Assembly (NCBI GenBank): GCA_016710275.1
Contig: JADJXS010000001.1
Location: 2,356,001 to 2,420,000, forward strand
DNA length: 64,000 bases
DNA from: Phycisphaerales bacterium
Lineage (GTDB): Bacteria; Planctomycetota; Phycisphaerae; UBA1845; Fen-1342
Direction of reading: 5' to 3'
In this document: one piece after another, positions 9,970-18,829 of the stretch
How positions within the stretch are numbered: position 1 is the first letter of the stretch
Layout: the number at the start of each line of letters is the position of its first letter
Made by a program: the position numbers and the translations under genes
The notes under the pieces: model-generated
What the model was told of the DNA's origin: nothing
Seen by the model: only the letters and a program-made list of their open reading frames with translations
Databases searched by the model: none

Positions 9970-10509
9970 GTGTACGGACGGCAAACCGAGTGCGCGATTG
10001 CCGCGATGAGCCGGCTCGCCGAAGTGTATGACGGCGGCAAGACACAGCTCTCGGCCGCGGACATTGCGAAGTCGCGCGGCCTGCCCGGCCCGTTCGTCGC
10101 GAAAGTTCTCTCCGCGCTTTCGAGAGCCGGGTTGGTTCAGTGCGTCCGCGGACCGGGCGGCGGGGCGACATTGGCGCGACATCCATCGGAGATTCGCCTT
10201 CTGGATGTGTTTCGGCTGTTCGAGCGCGACGAGGTGCGCACGCTGTGCCCGTTTGGCGGCGGAGTGTGCGGACAGGGTGAGCCGTGCCCGTTGCATCACA
10301 AGCTGCTGGCGACGCGCAACGCGCTGAACAGCCTGCTGACCGAGACGACTTTTGACGAATTTCGCCTGGCGCATGTTGCCCGCGCCGGCGGATCCGAATC
10401 GCGCGGCAAGCCCGCCCTCCCTCTTTGGCAGCGACAGCCGGAAAGGCCCGCAAGTCGCCCGAAGAAGATGGAAGCGCGAAAGCCGCGAGCGCGCGTTCGA
10501 GCGAAATAA
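9970..10509 (+). CDS. Rrf2-family transcriptional regulator with Fe-S-type cysteines
   Basis: A 179-residue regulator. GTG 9970 is chosen because YGRQTECAIAAMSRLAEVYD is the usual Rrf2 N-terminus; longer upstream readings add nothing family-like. The winged helix (LPGPFVAKVLSALSRAGLV, then RGPGGGATLAR) is followed by three cysteines at 93, 100 and 106 in LCPFGGGVCGQGEPCPLH, matching the cluster ligands of IscR/NsrR proteins. A basic tail of about 50 residues follows. Such regulators sense NO, iron or Fe-S status. It is divergent from the molybdoenzyme operon and converges on the NapH-like gene, so it is the natural candidate to control both flanking respiratory operons. The signal sensed is not known. 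Confidence 0.8.
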   Translation: MYGRQTECAIAAMSRLAEVYDGGKTQLSAADIAKSRGLPGPFVAKVLSALSRAGLVQCVRGPGGGATLARHPSEIRLLDVFRLFERDEVRTLCPFGGGVCGQGEPCPLHHKLLATRNALNSLLTETTFDEFRLAHVARAGGSESRGKPALPLWQRQPERPASRPKKMEARKPRARVRAK

Positions 10510-10557
10510 GCGAGGCAGCAACTGCTCCACGTGGGCGCATCGAACCCGCAGCGGGGG

Positions 10558-12471
10558 TTATGGCTGCGATCCGGCCGCCTGAGCCAGTTGGGAGTCAAGT
10601 CGAAAAGCCGTCGCGAGGTGTTGCTCTGCCTCGCGCTGACGCCCGGTCGCGTCCAGTACGCGGGCGAGGTTGAAGTGCGCGAGGGCATGCCCTTGCTGAA
10701 GCTCCAGCGCCCGACGCAGCGAACGCTCGGCATCTGGCCAGGCGCGGCGCCGCGTCTGAACGAAGCCGAGGTTGTTGAACACGTCCGGGTCCGTCGGATT
10801 GATGGCGGCGGCCCAACTGTAGTGGGTGATCGCGTCGACATCGCGCCCGTTGCTGGCGCAAAGCACGCCGAGGTTGTAGTGGATTCCCGCCGCTCCAGGG
10901 TCCAGACGAACGACGCGCTTCAGGTCGTCGATCGCGCCGTTGACGTCGGCGGCCGCGACACGCGCTTCCGCCCGGAGCGTGTAGAGCCGGGTCAGCGTCG
11001 CCAGCAGCCGCGGCGGCTGGAGCAGCCCCCAGCGCGCGCAGCGCTCAAGCAAGACGATCGCGCGCGAGGTGGATTCCTGAATCGCATTCGGCCCGCCCGG
11101 CTCCTCTTCGGCAAGCGCTATCGACGCGACGGGCATCGGCGCCGCGGCAGTTGAGTCCGGCTGCAGAGAATCGGCATCGGCCCCGGCATGCCCGGGGTGC
11201 TGGGCCTGTTCCGCCAGCGCGATGGCCGCGGCCGCCGCGCGGTGGCCGGTGTACTCGTGGAAGCGGATGAACGCGCAGTGCGCCCAGAAGGCCACGAATG
11301 CGGCGGAGCACGCGTAGGCGATTGTGCCGAAGCGCGTGATGCGGCCCGCGCGGCGCAGCCAACCGGGTCCGAAGCGCACGTCGCGCTGATAGGCGGTTCG
11401 CACCACGCAGAGGCCCAGGTAGGCGACGATCACGCCCAGGCCGAGCGTCATCAGAAACGGCGCTGCGTCATACAGCCCGCGAAAGGCCAACAGGACGCCC
11501 AGCGTAATTGACACCAGCCAGGCCTCTTCGGCCCAGGTGAAATCAAAGACACGGCGGATCGGTTTCCACGCCGACCAGCCGCGCAGCAGCGGTGGCCGCG
11601 CCAACCCGTAGCGCACCAGCCCCTTCGGGCAGGCGGCCACGCACTCGAGGTCCTTCAGGCATGCCGGATTGACGACCGTGCCGTATTTTTTCAACTCCTC
11701 ATGCACGACGACGTGCGACGGGCATACCGCGGTACAGGCGCCGCACTCGGAACAATCGCCGGTCGCGATGATGCGGCCGGGGCTGAGGCGGTCCATGCCG
11801 CGAAAGACCGAGCCGTAGGGGCAGACGTAGGTGCAGAACGAGCGCGATCCGAGCACGTAGACGATGGCGAAACCGCAAATGGCGAAGGTGAGGAGGGCGA
11901 TGCCGGGACCGGGGAGATTGCGCCAGAAGTCGGTTGTCTGAAAGGAGGCCCAGCCCTGTCCATCCGTGCGCAGGTGCAGCGTCGGCAGGGGGCGTCCCTC
12001 CATGACGCGCAGCACCTGCGGCCAAAGGAACATGTAGAACATCGCCAGCGGCGGGACCAGCAGCAGCAGGCGCGAACGGACCGGTTTGGGCCGCACGCGG
12101 ATTTTCTTGAGCAGCCACGCGCACAAGTCCTCGAGCGCCAGGATGTGGCAGCCCCAGCCGCAGAAGAATCGTCCGAACAGCAGCGTCGCGAGGCACACGG
12201 TGGCCATGAACAGAAACCCGGCGGTGACAATGCCGAGTTCCAGCGTGTACATGACCTCGTTTAATTCGAGCGGCGCCAGCGTCTTGCCGCTGATGCGCCA
12301 ATGGGCGACGTGAATGCCCATCAGCACATAGACCAGCGCGAGCGTTGCCGCGCGCCAGCGGCCGTAGCGCGACGCCGGCCGGGACAGGCCCAGTTGCGGC
12401 AGCGCCCGCGCCGCCGCGCCGCGACCGGTGACCGGCTGCGCTTTGCCCCTGATTCGCGGTTGGCGCGGCAT
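10558..12471 (-). CDS. NapH/NosR-like membrane polyferredoxin with C-terminal TPR repeats
   Basis: A 637-residue protein with an ATG behind GAGGAG. About six membrane segments occupy residues 40-390. Redox motifs are FCGWGCHILALEDLC and FCTYVCPYGSVFRG (paired CxxxC of the NapH/NosR/RdxA group), then CSECGACTAVCP and CLKDLECVAACPKG for two 4Fe-4S clusters on the inner side. After residue 400 there is a linker and then three to four TPR repeats (IHYNLGVLCASNGRDVDAI, VFNNLGFVQTRRRAWPDAE). NapH-like proteins move quinol electrons to periplasmic reductases; the TPR part suggests a partner protein. It follows the five-heme cytochrome gene by 24 bases and is likely its electron-transfer partner. Confidence 0.78.
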   Translation of the reverse strand: MPRQPRIRGKAQPVTGRGAAARALPQLGLSRPASRYGRWRAATLALVYVLMGIHVAHWRISGKTLAPLELNEVMYTLELGIVTAGFLFMATVCLATLLFGRFFCGWGCHILALEDLCAWLLKKIRVRPKPVRSRLLLLVPPLAMFYMFLWPQVLRVMEGRPLPTLHLRTDGQGWASFQTTDFWRNLPGPGIALLTFAICGFAIVYVLGSRSFCTYVCPYGSVFRGMDRLSPGRIIATGDCSECGACTAVCPSHVVVHEELKKYGTVVNPACLKDLECVAACPKGLVRYGLARPPLLRGWSAWKPIRRVFDFTWAEEAWLVSITLGVLLAFRGLYDAAPFLMTLGLGVIVAYLGLCVVRTAYQRDVRFGPGWLRRAGRITRFGTIAYACSAAFVAFWAHCAFIRFHEYTGHRAAAAAIALAEQAQHPGHAGADADSLQPDSTAAAPMPVASIALAEEEPGGPNAIQESTSRAIVLLERCARWGLLQPPRLLATLTRLYTLRAEARVAAADVNGAIDDLKRVVRLDPGAAGIHYNLGVLCASNGRDVDAITHYSWAAAINPTDPDVFNNLGFVQTRRRAWPDAERSLRRALELQQGHALAHFNLARVLDATGRQREAEQHLATAFRLDSQLAQAAGSQP

Positions 12472-12495
12472 CTCACGCTCCTCATTTGTCTGCGG

Positions 12496-14409
12496 CTACG
12501 GGTTGAGCAGCAGTTGCACGAACGGGTCGATGTCGAAGTTGGTCACCAGCCCGTCGCCGTCCACGTCCGCCGCAAGAATGTCGCAGTGCGGGAACGCCTC
12601 GGCGTACGACTCCGGGTAAACCAGCGCCATCACGAACGGATCGATGTCGAAGTTGTTGACGGTGCAATCGCAGTTCATGTCGCCCGGCAGGCCGGTGGAG
12701 AGCATCAGCGTTCCGCTGACCATCGCAATCGGCGCTCCGCGACCGGTCGCGACCCAGGCCGCGTGCAGAATGTCGCCCCAGTCGTCGCTGTGGTTGGCGT
12801 CTCGCAGGTGCTCGATGTAGCTGCGCGGGGTGTTCTGGTAGTAGATCGTCACATCGGCCCGCGCGGCGCGATGCGGCGCGGCGAAGAAGGAGTCATCCCA
12901 GTATTGCCCGTCCGCGTAGTTGTGGCCGACGACCGGCGCGCCGCCCGCCTCGAACGCCGCGTTCGTGAAGCCGCGCGGCGGAATACGGTTGTCCTTCCAG
13001 ATGGTGTCCGCCAGCGCCATGTGCGTGGAGAAGCCGGCCGGAAGCCCCGTCGCGGCGGCGGCCGCCTCGCTCAGCCCAACGAACATCTCGTAGACGACCG
13101 TGGTGCGCTCGTCGAGTTCCGCCTCGGCCATGTCATAGCCGCCGTTCTCACGGAGCAGTGCGTTCTGTGCGTCGAAGAACCGCACGTTGACCCAGACCCG
13201 TCGGCCTTCGATGTGGCCCGTGGGCAGCTTGTGGCCGGTTTCGTTGATCGTACGCACGCGCAGGCGGCGGCAGTCCTGCGCCAGGTCGATCGACGCGGCC
13301 CGCTCGAGCATCGACACGGCCTTGGCTCGCGCCACGCCGATGGAGGCGGCGTCCACCTCGGGGTCGCCGCCGAAGACCTCCAGCACGAGATCCAGCACCT
13401 GGGCCGATGCGCCGGCGAAGTCATGGCGGCGCATGTCGCCGTGGGTCGGGCCAAAGAAGCAGGATTTCGCCGCCGCCGCGGGCATGTGGCAATCCTGGCA
13501 GGTATGAATCACCGGTCCGATTGTTCCGCCGAAGCGGCCACCCATGTCCACGCCTCCCTGATTGAACGCGCTGAGCTTCCACTCGGTGTAGGTACGCTCC
13601 AGCGGATATTGCATCCAGGGATCGGAAGTCGGCGACGGAGCGCCGATCGTGTTGTAGGCGTAGGAGCCGTCCGGCTGTCGCGTGACGGCCACGTTGCCGA
13701 CGTCATGGCAGGTGCCGCAGAACGCGCCGCGCCGGTGAAACGGGGACTCGATGAACTCGTGAGGCGCGGACGGGTCGGGCCGCGGACCGCGGCGCGTGGC
13801 GGAGGGGTCAAGAACAAACATTGCGTTACCGAAGAATTGGGGGACGTCTGTCAGCGCCGCGAGGATGGCCGCATCTTCCGGCGGGCTGACGCCCGGCGTG
13901 TAGATCGGATCGACCATCGAATGGCAGAAGTGGCAGTCGACCCCGCGACGATCGTGCGCGTTGAGTGTGCTGCCGTCCGCCTGATTGGCGTGTCCCGTCA
14001 CGATGGACTGCGGAACGTGACAGCGCAGGCAGTAATAGCCCACGTTCTGCGCGTCCTGGTTGGCGAGGGACATCTGCGCGTAAAAGAGCGGGTCGCGCCC
14101 CGCGTGCGACATCAGGCTGCCCTTCCAGGTGGCATAGGGATCGTTCTGCGCGTCGAAGTTGCCGTGGCAGTTGCGGCAGTCACTGGGCGACTGCATCACC
14201 GTCGGCGAGACATCGCCCACCTGCGTGCCGGGGACGTGAAAGTCGCCCAGGGTGGTCGGGAGCGGAAGCTGTGCCCATCCGTGGCTCGTCAGCGCCAGCC
14301 CGATCGCAATAATGAGCGGGACCTGCCGGCCGGAGACGGACATTGATCGCGGCCCGTGAGAATTCGCCGATGCAACGGGGTCGGATCGTGAGCGGTCGAT
14401 CGCGCACAT
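12496..14409 (-). CDS. Secreted five-heme cytochrome c with dockerin-like C-terminal tail
   Basis: A 637-residue protein. ATG 14409 is preferred because GGGAGG sits just upstream; ATG 14343 is an alternative that trims a long n-region. A signal peptide (LIIAIGLALTSHGWAQ) is clear. Five CxxCH motifs are visible: CRNCH, CLRCH, CHFCH, CGTCH and CQDCH, in a cytochrome c554-like region up to about residue 310. A beta-rich region follows, then a tail with GDMNCDCTVNNFDIDPFV and DVDGDGLVTNFDIDPFV, two EF-hand/dockerin-like calcium loops found on other secreted proteins here. Co-transcribed with the polyferredoxin. Substrate unknown; hydroxylamine, NO or other N-compounds are possibilities by family only. 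Confidence 0.8.
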   Translation of the reverse strand: MCAIDRSRSDPVASANSHGPRSMSVSGRQVPLIIAIGLALTSHGWAQLPLPTTLGDFHVPGTQVGDVSPTVMQSPSDCRNCHGNFDAQNDPYATWKGSLMSHAGRDPLFYAQMSLANQDAQNVGYYCLRCHVPQSIVTGHANQADGSTLNAHDRRGVDCHFCHSMVDPIYTPGVSPPEDAAILAALTDVPQFFGNAMFVLDPSATRRGPRPDPSAPHEFIESPFHRRGAFCGTCHDVGNVAVTRQPDGSYAYNTIGAPSPTSDPWMQYPLERTYTEWKLSAFNQGGVDMGGRFGGTIGPVIHTCQDCHMPAAAAKSCFFGPTHGDMRRHDFAGASAQVLDLVLEVFGGDPEVDAASIGVARAKAVSMLERAASIDLAQDCRRLRVRTINETGHKLPTGHIEGRRVWVNVRFFDAQNALLRENGGYDMAEAELDERTTVVYEMFVGLSEAAAAATGLPAGFSTHMALADTIWKDNRIPPRGFTNAAFEAGGAPVVGHNYADGQYWDDSFFAAPHRAARADVTIYYQNTPRSYIEHLRDANHSDDWGDILHAAWVATGRGAPIAMVSGTLMLSTGLPGDMNCDCTVNNFDIDPFVMALVYPESYAEAFPHCDILAADVDGDGLVTNFDIDPFVQLLLNP

Positions 14410-14481
14410 GCTGTGCCTCCCTGGGGCGCCACGTGGGGCCACCGCTCACATCGCGAGTGTCCCGCAGCGCGGGGGCGATTT

Positions 14482-14521
14482 CAGATTTATAGATCGTAAT
14501 ATCTGACTAGCGGGGAGTCAA
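14482..14521 (-). promoter_or_regulatory. Promoter and overlapping palindromic operator of the cytochrome/polyferredoxin operon
   Basis: On the minus strand: -35 TTGACT (14516-14521), 17-base spacer, -10 TACGAT (14493-14498), about 85 bases before the ATG. An imperfect 24-base palindrome with CAGAT and ATCTG ends (14482-14505, 16 of 24 positions symmetric) covers the -10, the geometry of a repressor site. It resembles the AGAT-N-ATCT layout of NsrR-type Rrf2 sites and shares AGATATT with the region before the oxidase gene. From here to 14743 I see no gene. Confidence 0.5.
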
Positions 14522-14743
14522 TCAGACCGGGCCGGCCGTCGCAATTTCCGAGCCGGTCGGGCCGATAACGCACGACGCTCCGCACGATGTGAACGCCCGG
14601 CCGCAGCGGCCGGTTTCGGTTCAGACCGGGATGGATAAGGCGAGGAGCGGGGGAGGCGAGATGGCGAGTGTTGCTGGACTTGGCGGCCGGAATTGACGAC
14701 ACGAAAGCTCATGCGGGCGAAGTGCCGCGGGGGTCGGACGGGT

Positions 14744-16297
14744 TCAGACCGTCACTTCCGCGGGCGGGGCGTCACTCGAAAGTCGGCGAAGCAGCGGCCG
14801 CACCTCGCGCTTCAGGAACTCGCGCACCTGGCCGGGCGCAAGCCCCACAAATCGGCTCGGCGAAAGCACCTCGCCCAGCCGAACGCGTGAAAACGCGGCG
14901 TCAGCCTGCAAACGTTCGATCAGGTCGTTGGGCCGAGCCTCCTGCTTGACGCGCTGCCCGGCCGCCTGGGCATGACGCCGGATGCGCTCGTGCAGTTCCT
15001 GTCGATCTCCGCCCGCGCGAACCGCCGCCATCAGGATGTCCTCGCTGGCAATGAAAGGCAGTTCGGCGCGGATGTGCGCCGCGATCGTCGCCGGATACAC
15101 GACCATCCCGCGGAAGATGTGCCGCAGCAGCACGGCGACGGCATCCGCCGCCAGGAACGCATCGGGGATCACCAGCCGTTTGTTGCTGGAATCGTCCAGC
15201 GTGCGCTCCAGCATCTGTGCTGCGTGCGTCATCGGCGGGGAGGCAGCCAGCGACAGGAGGTATCGCGACAGGCCGGTGGCGCGCTCGCACAGCGCCGGGT
15301 TGCGCTTGTAGGGCATGGCGCTGCTGCCGACCTGATCGGCCTCGAAGGGCTCCTCGATCTCCTTGAGCATCGCCAGCAGGCGCACGTCGTTGCAGCACTT
15401 GTGCACGGACGCCGCCAGTCCGCTGAGTGCATGCACGATTTCGCTGTCCACGCGGCGGGAATAGGTCTGTCCGCAGACGGGATAACAGCCGGTGAAGCCG
15501 AGCCGGACTGCGAAGTCCTCTTCCAGGCGCCGAACCTTCGCCGCGCTGCCCAGCAGCTTGAGGAACGAAGCCTGCGTGCCCGTAGCGCCGCGTAGCCCGC
15601 GGAGGCGCAGATTGTCGCGCAAAGTTGCGATTCGGCGCAAATCCTCGACCACGTCCGCAAGCCACAGCGCGGCCCGCTTGCCGACGGTCGTCAGTTGCGC
15701 CGGCTGAAGATGGGTGAACCCCAGGGTCGGGAGGTCGGCGTGCGCTTCGGCGAAATCCGCCACTTCGCGACAAGCGGCGGCAATTCGCGCTACCAGGAGC
15801 GAAAGCGCGTCACGCATCAGCAGCAGGTCGGCGTTATCCACGACATCCATGCTGGTCATGCCCAGGTGCACGATCGGCCGGGCTGCGGGAGCGGCGTCGC
15901 ACAAGGCGTGGATGTGGGCCATTACGTCATGACGGGTGCGGCGTTCGTGCGCGGCGACGGCGCGGAAGTCGATCGCGGCATCGGCGGCGCGCTGCAGGGC
16001 GCTGATCTGCGCGGCGCTGATCGGCAGCCCGACCGCGCGCTGTGCCTGGGCGGCGGCCAGCCAGATGCGCCGCCAGCAGGCGTAGCGGTTTTCGCGGGAC
16101 CAGATCTGCGCCATCGCCGCTGAGGCGTAGCGCGTGGCCAGGACGTGCTCGAATGGGGCGACGGCGGTGATCGAGCCGCTGCCGGCCGGGGGCTGGTCGG
16201 GAGGCGCGGGGGCGGGACGTGCCGCAGCCCGGGCGTTTGATCGCGGGCGATTGCGGGCGGAAGCGCTCTTCTTCATGGATCGTCGGTTTGTGGACAT
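14744..16297 (-). CDS. purB: Adenylosuccinate lyase
   Basis: Catalyses two steps of purine synthesis: SAICAR to AICAR plus fumarate, and adenylosuccinate to AMP plus fumarate. The superfamily signature VGSSAMPYKRNP near residue 350 carries the flexible catalytic loop; HLGMTSMDVVDN and GFTHLQPAQLTTVGKR are the other conserved blocks. I place the start at ATG 16297 after GGAG; a second ATG at 16276 is possible. Compared with the usual 430-475 residues, the 517-residue product has an Ala/Pro/Arg-rich head of about 50 residues before the normal start at LATRYASAAMAQIWS. It lies 26 bases after the PLP enzyme gene and is probably co-transcribed. Confidence 0.9.
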   Translation of the reverse strand: MSTNRRSMKKSASARNRPRSNARAAARPAPAPPDQPPAGSGSITAVAPFEHVLATRYASAAMAQIWSRENRYACWRRIWLAAAQAQRAVGLPISAAQISALQRAADAAIDFRAVAAHERRTRHDVMAHIHALCDAAPAARPIVHLGMTSMDVVDNADLLLMRDALSLLVARIAAACREVADFAEAHADLPTLGFTHLQPAQLTTVGKRAALWLADVVEDLRRIATLRDNLRLRGLRGATGTQASFLKLLGSAAKVRRLEEDFAVRLGFTGCYPVCGQTYSRRVDSEIVHALSGLAASVHKCCNDVRLLAMLKEIEEPFEADQVGSSAMPYKRNPALCERATGLSRYLLSLAASPPMTHAAQMLERTLDDSSNKRLVIPDAFLAADAVAVLLRHIFRGMVVYPATIAAHIRAELPFIASEDILMAAVRAGGDRQELHERIRRHAQAAGQRVKQEARPNDLIERLQADAAFSRVRLGEVLSPSRFVGLAPGQVREFLKREVRPLLRRLSSDAPPAEVTV

Positions 16298-16323
16298 CTC
16301 ACTCCGATCGAGTCTGCCGCGCA

Positions 16324-17496
16324 TCAGGCCAGCGCCTGGGCCACATCCGCAACCAGGTCGGGGATGGACTCCAGCCCGCAATGAAGGCGGATGACGCGCG
16401 ACTGCGGATTGGGTCCGCCGAACAGCTTGCCGCCGATCGCGAGGCTTTCGTGGCCGCCCCAGCTCACGCCCTGTCGGAACAGACGAAGGCGGTTCAGGAA
16501 GGACAGGGTCGCCTCGCGGCTCTGGTCCGCCGGCTCGAAGCTGAAGAGGCTGGAGAAGCCGCTCATCTGCGTTCGGGCCAGCGCGTGCTGCGGGTGCGAC
16601 TCCAGCCCGGGGTGATGGACCGCGCGGACGGCCGGGTGGCCGGCCAGCATTCGCGCTACCGCCAGCGCCGCCTGTTCGTGGTGGCGCATGCGCAGCGCGA
16701 GCGTGCGCAAGCCGCGAATGAGCAGCCAGGCGCCGAACGGGTCGAGCGTGGCCCCGCACAACTCAATCTCGCGGAAGAGGCGGTCGCGGAGTCGCTCGTC
16801 GCGGCCGACCACGACGCCGGCGACCACGTCCGAGTGGCCGCCGATGTACTTGGTCGCGCTGTGCACGACGAGGTCACATCCCATTTCGAGCGGCGACTGG
16901 AACAGCGAAGATACGCAGGAATTGTCGAAGATCGTGAGAATGCCGCGTTCGCGGCAGACCGGGGTGATCGCGCGAACGTCGAGAATCTCGAACAGGCCGG
17001 TGGTCGGACTTTCGAGATACATCAGGCGTGTGGCGGGCGTGATGGCATCGATGAAGGCCTGCGGATCCAGCTCGCGGACGAAGGTGGTGCGGACGCCGAA
17101 TCGCTCGAGGTGGCGCAAGTAAGCCGACGTGGGCGAGTAGACGTTGCCGACGCACACCACGTGCGCCTCGCTGCGAACGGCCAGGTTGATCGCGGCCGAA
17201 ATCGCCCCCATTCCGGAGCCGAAGCTCTCGGCCCAGGCGCCGCGCTCCAGCCGCGCCAGCTTGGCTTCGAGCACCGCGGCGGTCGGGTTGCCGCCGCGCG
17301 TGTAATCGTAGTGCGGCGTGTCGGGGGCGCGCCGCGCTTCGAATGCCTCCGCGTCGGGATAGATGAACGTGGAGGTCTGGTAGATCGGCACGGAAGCCGC
17401 GCCGAATTGTGAGGTCGGGTCCTCGCCGAAGTGGGCGCAAAGCGTCTCGAAGCCGGGGTTCGCGATCGGGTCGTCAGCGTGCGGGCGGGGTTTCAT
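16324..17496 (-). CDS. Cys/Met-metabolism PLP-dependent enzyme (cystathionine synthase/lyase or methionine gamma-lyase type)
   Basis: A 390-residue trans-sulfuration family enzyme starting at ATG 17496; the open frame extends further upstream but loses all similarity. The PLP lysine lies in VVHSATKYIGGHSDVVAG. Other family blocks are YDYTRGGNPTAAVLEAKLA, FGSGMGAISAA and YLESPTTGLFEI. It acts in the cytoplasm on homoserine esters, cystathionine or methionine; the exact substrate cannot be fixed from these motifs. It is followed on the same strand by purB. Confidence 0.85.
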   Translation of the reverse strand: MKPRPHADDPIANPGFETLCAHFGEDPTSQFGAASVPIYQTSTFIYPDAEAFEARRAPDTPHYDYTRGGNPTAAVLEAKLARLERGAWAESFGSGMGAISAAINLAVRSEAHVVCVGNVYSPTSAYLRHLERFGVRTTFVRELDPQAFIDAITPATRLMYLESPTTGLFEILDVRAITPVCRERGILTIFDNSCVSSLFQSPLEMGCDLVVHSATKYIGGHSDVVAGVVVGRDERLRDRLFREIELCGATLDPFGAWLLIRGLRTLALRMRHHEQAALAVARMLAGHPAVRAVHHPGLESHPQHALARTQMSGFSSLFSFEPADQSREATLSFLNRLRLFRQGVSWGGHESLAIGGKLFGGPNPQSRVIRLHCGLESIPDLVADVAQALA

Positions 17497-17666
17497 CGCG
17501 GGGCAGTATGCGGGGCGCAGAGTGCGAATGCAACGCGAGGTGCGGCCGCGTTGCGCATCGCGGAGTGATCGCTCGATCCGATCGAGCAGATGGCGCAGGG
17601 GCGTTTTATTGCAGCGCACGCCTGCGATTCCGGAATCGGTTTCGGCAAGTTTGCTTGCATTTCCAC

Positions 17667-17695
17667 TTGCGTCCGCCGCCGGCTCTCGCCACAAT
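17667..17695 (+). promoter_or_regulatory. Candidate promoter for the 29-aa peptide gene
   Basis: -35 TTGCGT (17667-17672), 17-base spacer, -10 CACAAT (17690-17695). It leaves an untranslated leader of roughly 85 bases before ATG 17786. Together with the downstream terminator it defines a short stand-alone transcript. Confidence 0.4.
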
Positions 17696-17785
17696 GCCCC
17701 GCTTTGCCCGACTTGAAAACGGGCCCGCGCGGCACGTCGTGCGTGTCGCAATGCGGGACTCGCCAAGGTCGCAGGAGAGAATGAC

Positions 17786-17875
17786 ATGCTCGGTGGTATC
17801 TTTGGTTGGATCAGCGGTTTCCTCGGCTACATCATTGCCTTCGTCCTCGGCGTGAACTGGCCGTTCGGCTTCTAA
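17786..17875 (+). CDS. Small hydrophobic membrane peptide (29 aa)
   Basis: An ORF of 30 codons, MLGGIFGWISGFLGYI then IAFVLGVNWPFGF, preceded by CAGGAGAG at a good distance. Almost the whole peptide is one hydrophobic segment with several Gly and aromatic residues and no charged residue, which suggests insertion in a membrane. It is bracketed by a candidate promoter (17667-17695) and a very strong terminator hairpin (17898-17962), so it is probably a monocistronic gene and not a leader of larB. I do not recognise a family. Small stress or regulatory membrane proteins and type I toxins look like this; neither is shown here. Confidence 0.55.
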   Translation: MLGGIFGWISGFLGYIIAFVLGVNWPFGF

Positions 17876-17897
17876 GCCGGATCCCGATCCACACGAC

Positions 17898-17962
17898 AAC
17901 GCCGCGCGATGCGCTCCGGGCGGATTCCGCCGGAGAGCATTTCGCGGCGTTCGCGTTTTTTT
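17898..17962 (+). terminator. Extended intrinsic terminator
   Basis: Arms AACGCCGCG (17898-17906) and CGCGGCGTT (17943-17951) pair perfectly. Inside them CTCCG/CGGAG and GGCGG/CCGCC extend the stem around a short ATT loop. Seven T residues follow shortly after. It closes the 29-aa gene and isolates larB. Confidence 0.85.
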
Positions 17963-17998
17963 GACGCGCTGCGATGCGTCCGGCATGATGACTCCTCC

Positions 17999-18829
17999 AT
18001 GAATCGCACGAAGATTGAGACGTTATTGCGGAAGGTGGCCGCGGGCCGCGTGACGGCTGCTGCGGCAGCCGAGGCGCTCGCACAACTGCCGTTCGAGGAT
18101 CTGGGTTTCGCACGGGTGGATCATCACCGCGCGCTGCGCTGCGGCGTGCCGGAGGTGATTTTCGGATCGGGCAAGACGCCGGGGCAGATCGAGTCGATAT
18201 TCGCGCGGCTGGCTCGACACTCGGCCGGAGTGCTGGCGACGCGGCTGGAGCCGGAAGCGGCGCGGCGTTTGCGCCGGCGGTTTCCCCGCGGTCGGCACAA
18301 CCCGGCGGCGCGAACGTTCGTTCTGCCCGCGCCGAGCGCGGTGCATGAGCCGGCGGTTCCAGTGTCCGTGGTGGCGGCCGGCACGAGCGATCTGCCGGTG
18401 GCGGAGGAGGCGCGCGAGACGCTGGCGGCGCTGGGGGTGGCGTCGCGTGCGTACTATGACGTGGGCGTGGCGGGGCTTCATCGGCTGTTGTCCGTGCTCG
18501 ACGAGTTGCGCAGTGCGGACGTGCTGATCGTGATAGCCGGGATGGAGGGTGCGTTGCCCAGCGTCGTGGGCGGGCTGGTATCCGCGCCGATCATCGCAGT
18601 GCCCACGTCCGTCGGATATGGAGCGAGCCTGGACGGAATCGCCGCGCTGCTGGCGATGCTCAACAGTTGCGCCAGCGGCGTATCGGTCGTAAACATCGAC
18701 AACGGTTTCGGTGCGGCCTACCAGGCGGCGATGATTGCGCGGCGCATCGCGGCGGGCGCGATTCGAAGTGAGCCGCAGGCCGCCGGCCGCGCGAACTCAC
18801 CGCCGCGACGAAAGCGGGGAAGAGCCTGA
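17999..18829 (+). CDS. larB: LarB-type pyridinium-3,5-biscarboxylate mononucleotide synthase
   Basis: A 276-residue protein of the PurE-like LarB family, starting at ATG 17999. LarB carboxylates nicotinic acid adenine dinucleotide, the first step towards the nickel-pincer nucleotide of lactate racemase-type enzymes. Family features are the N-terminal block PFEDLGFARVDHHRALR with GVPEVIFGSGKTPGQI, and the PurE-like part with VVAAGTSDLPVAEEA, VIAGMEGALPSVVGGL and AVPTSVGYGASLDGIAALL. The last 20 residues are a basic tail. Its stop overlaps the nnrD start by one base. larC and larE are not in this window, so the pathway cannot be judged complete. Confidence 0.88.
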   Translation: MNRTKIETLLRKVAAGRVTAAAAAEALAQLPFEDLGFARVDHHRALRCGVPEVIFGSGKTPGQIESIFARLARHSAGVLATRLEPEAARRLRRRFPRGRHNPAARTFVLPAPSAVHEPAVPVSVVAAGTSDLPVAEEARETLAALGVASRAYYDVGVAGLHRLLSVLDELRSADVLIVIAGMEGALPSVVGGLVSAPIIAVPTSVGYGASLDGIAALLAMLNSCASGVSVVNIDNGFGAAYQAAMIARRIAAGAIRSEPQAAGRANSPPRRKRGRA

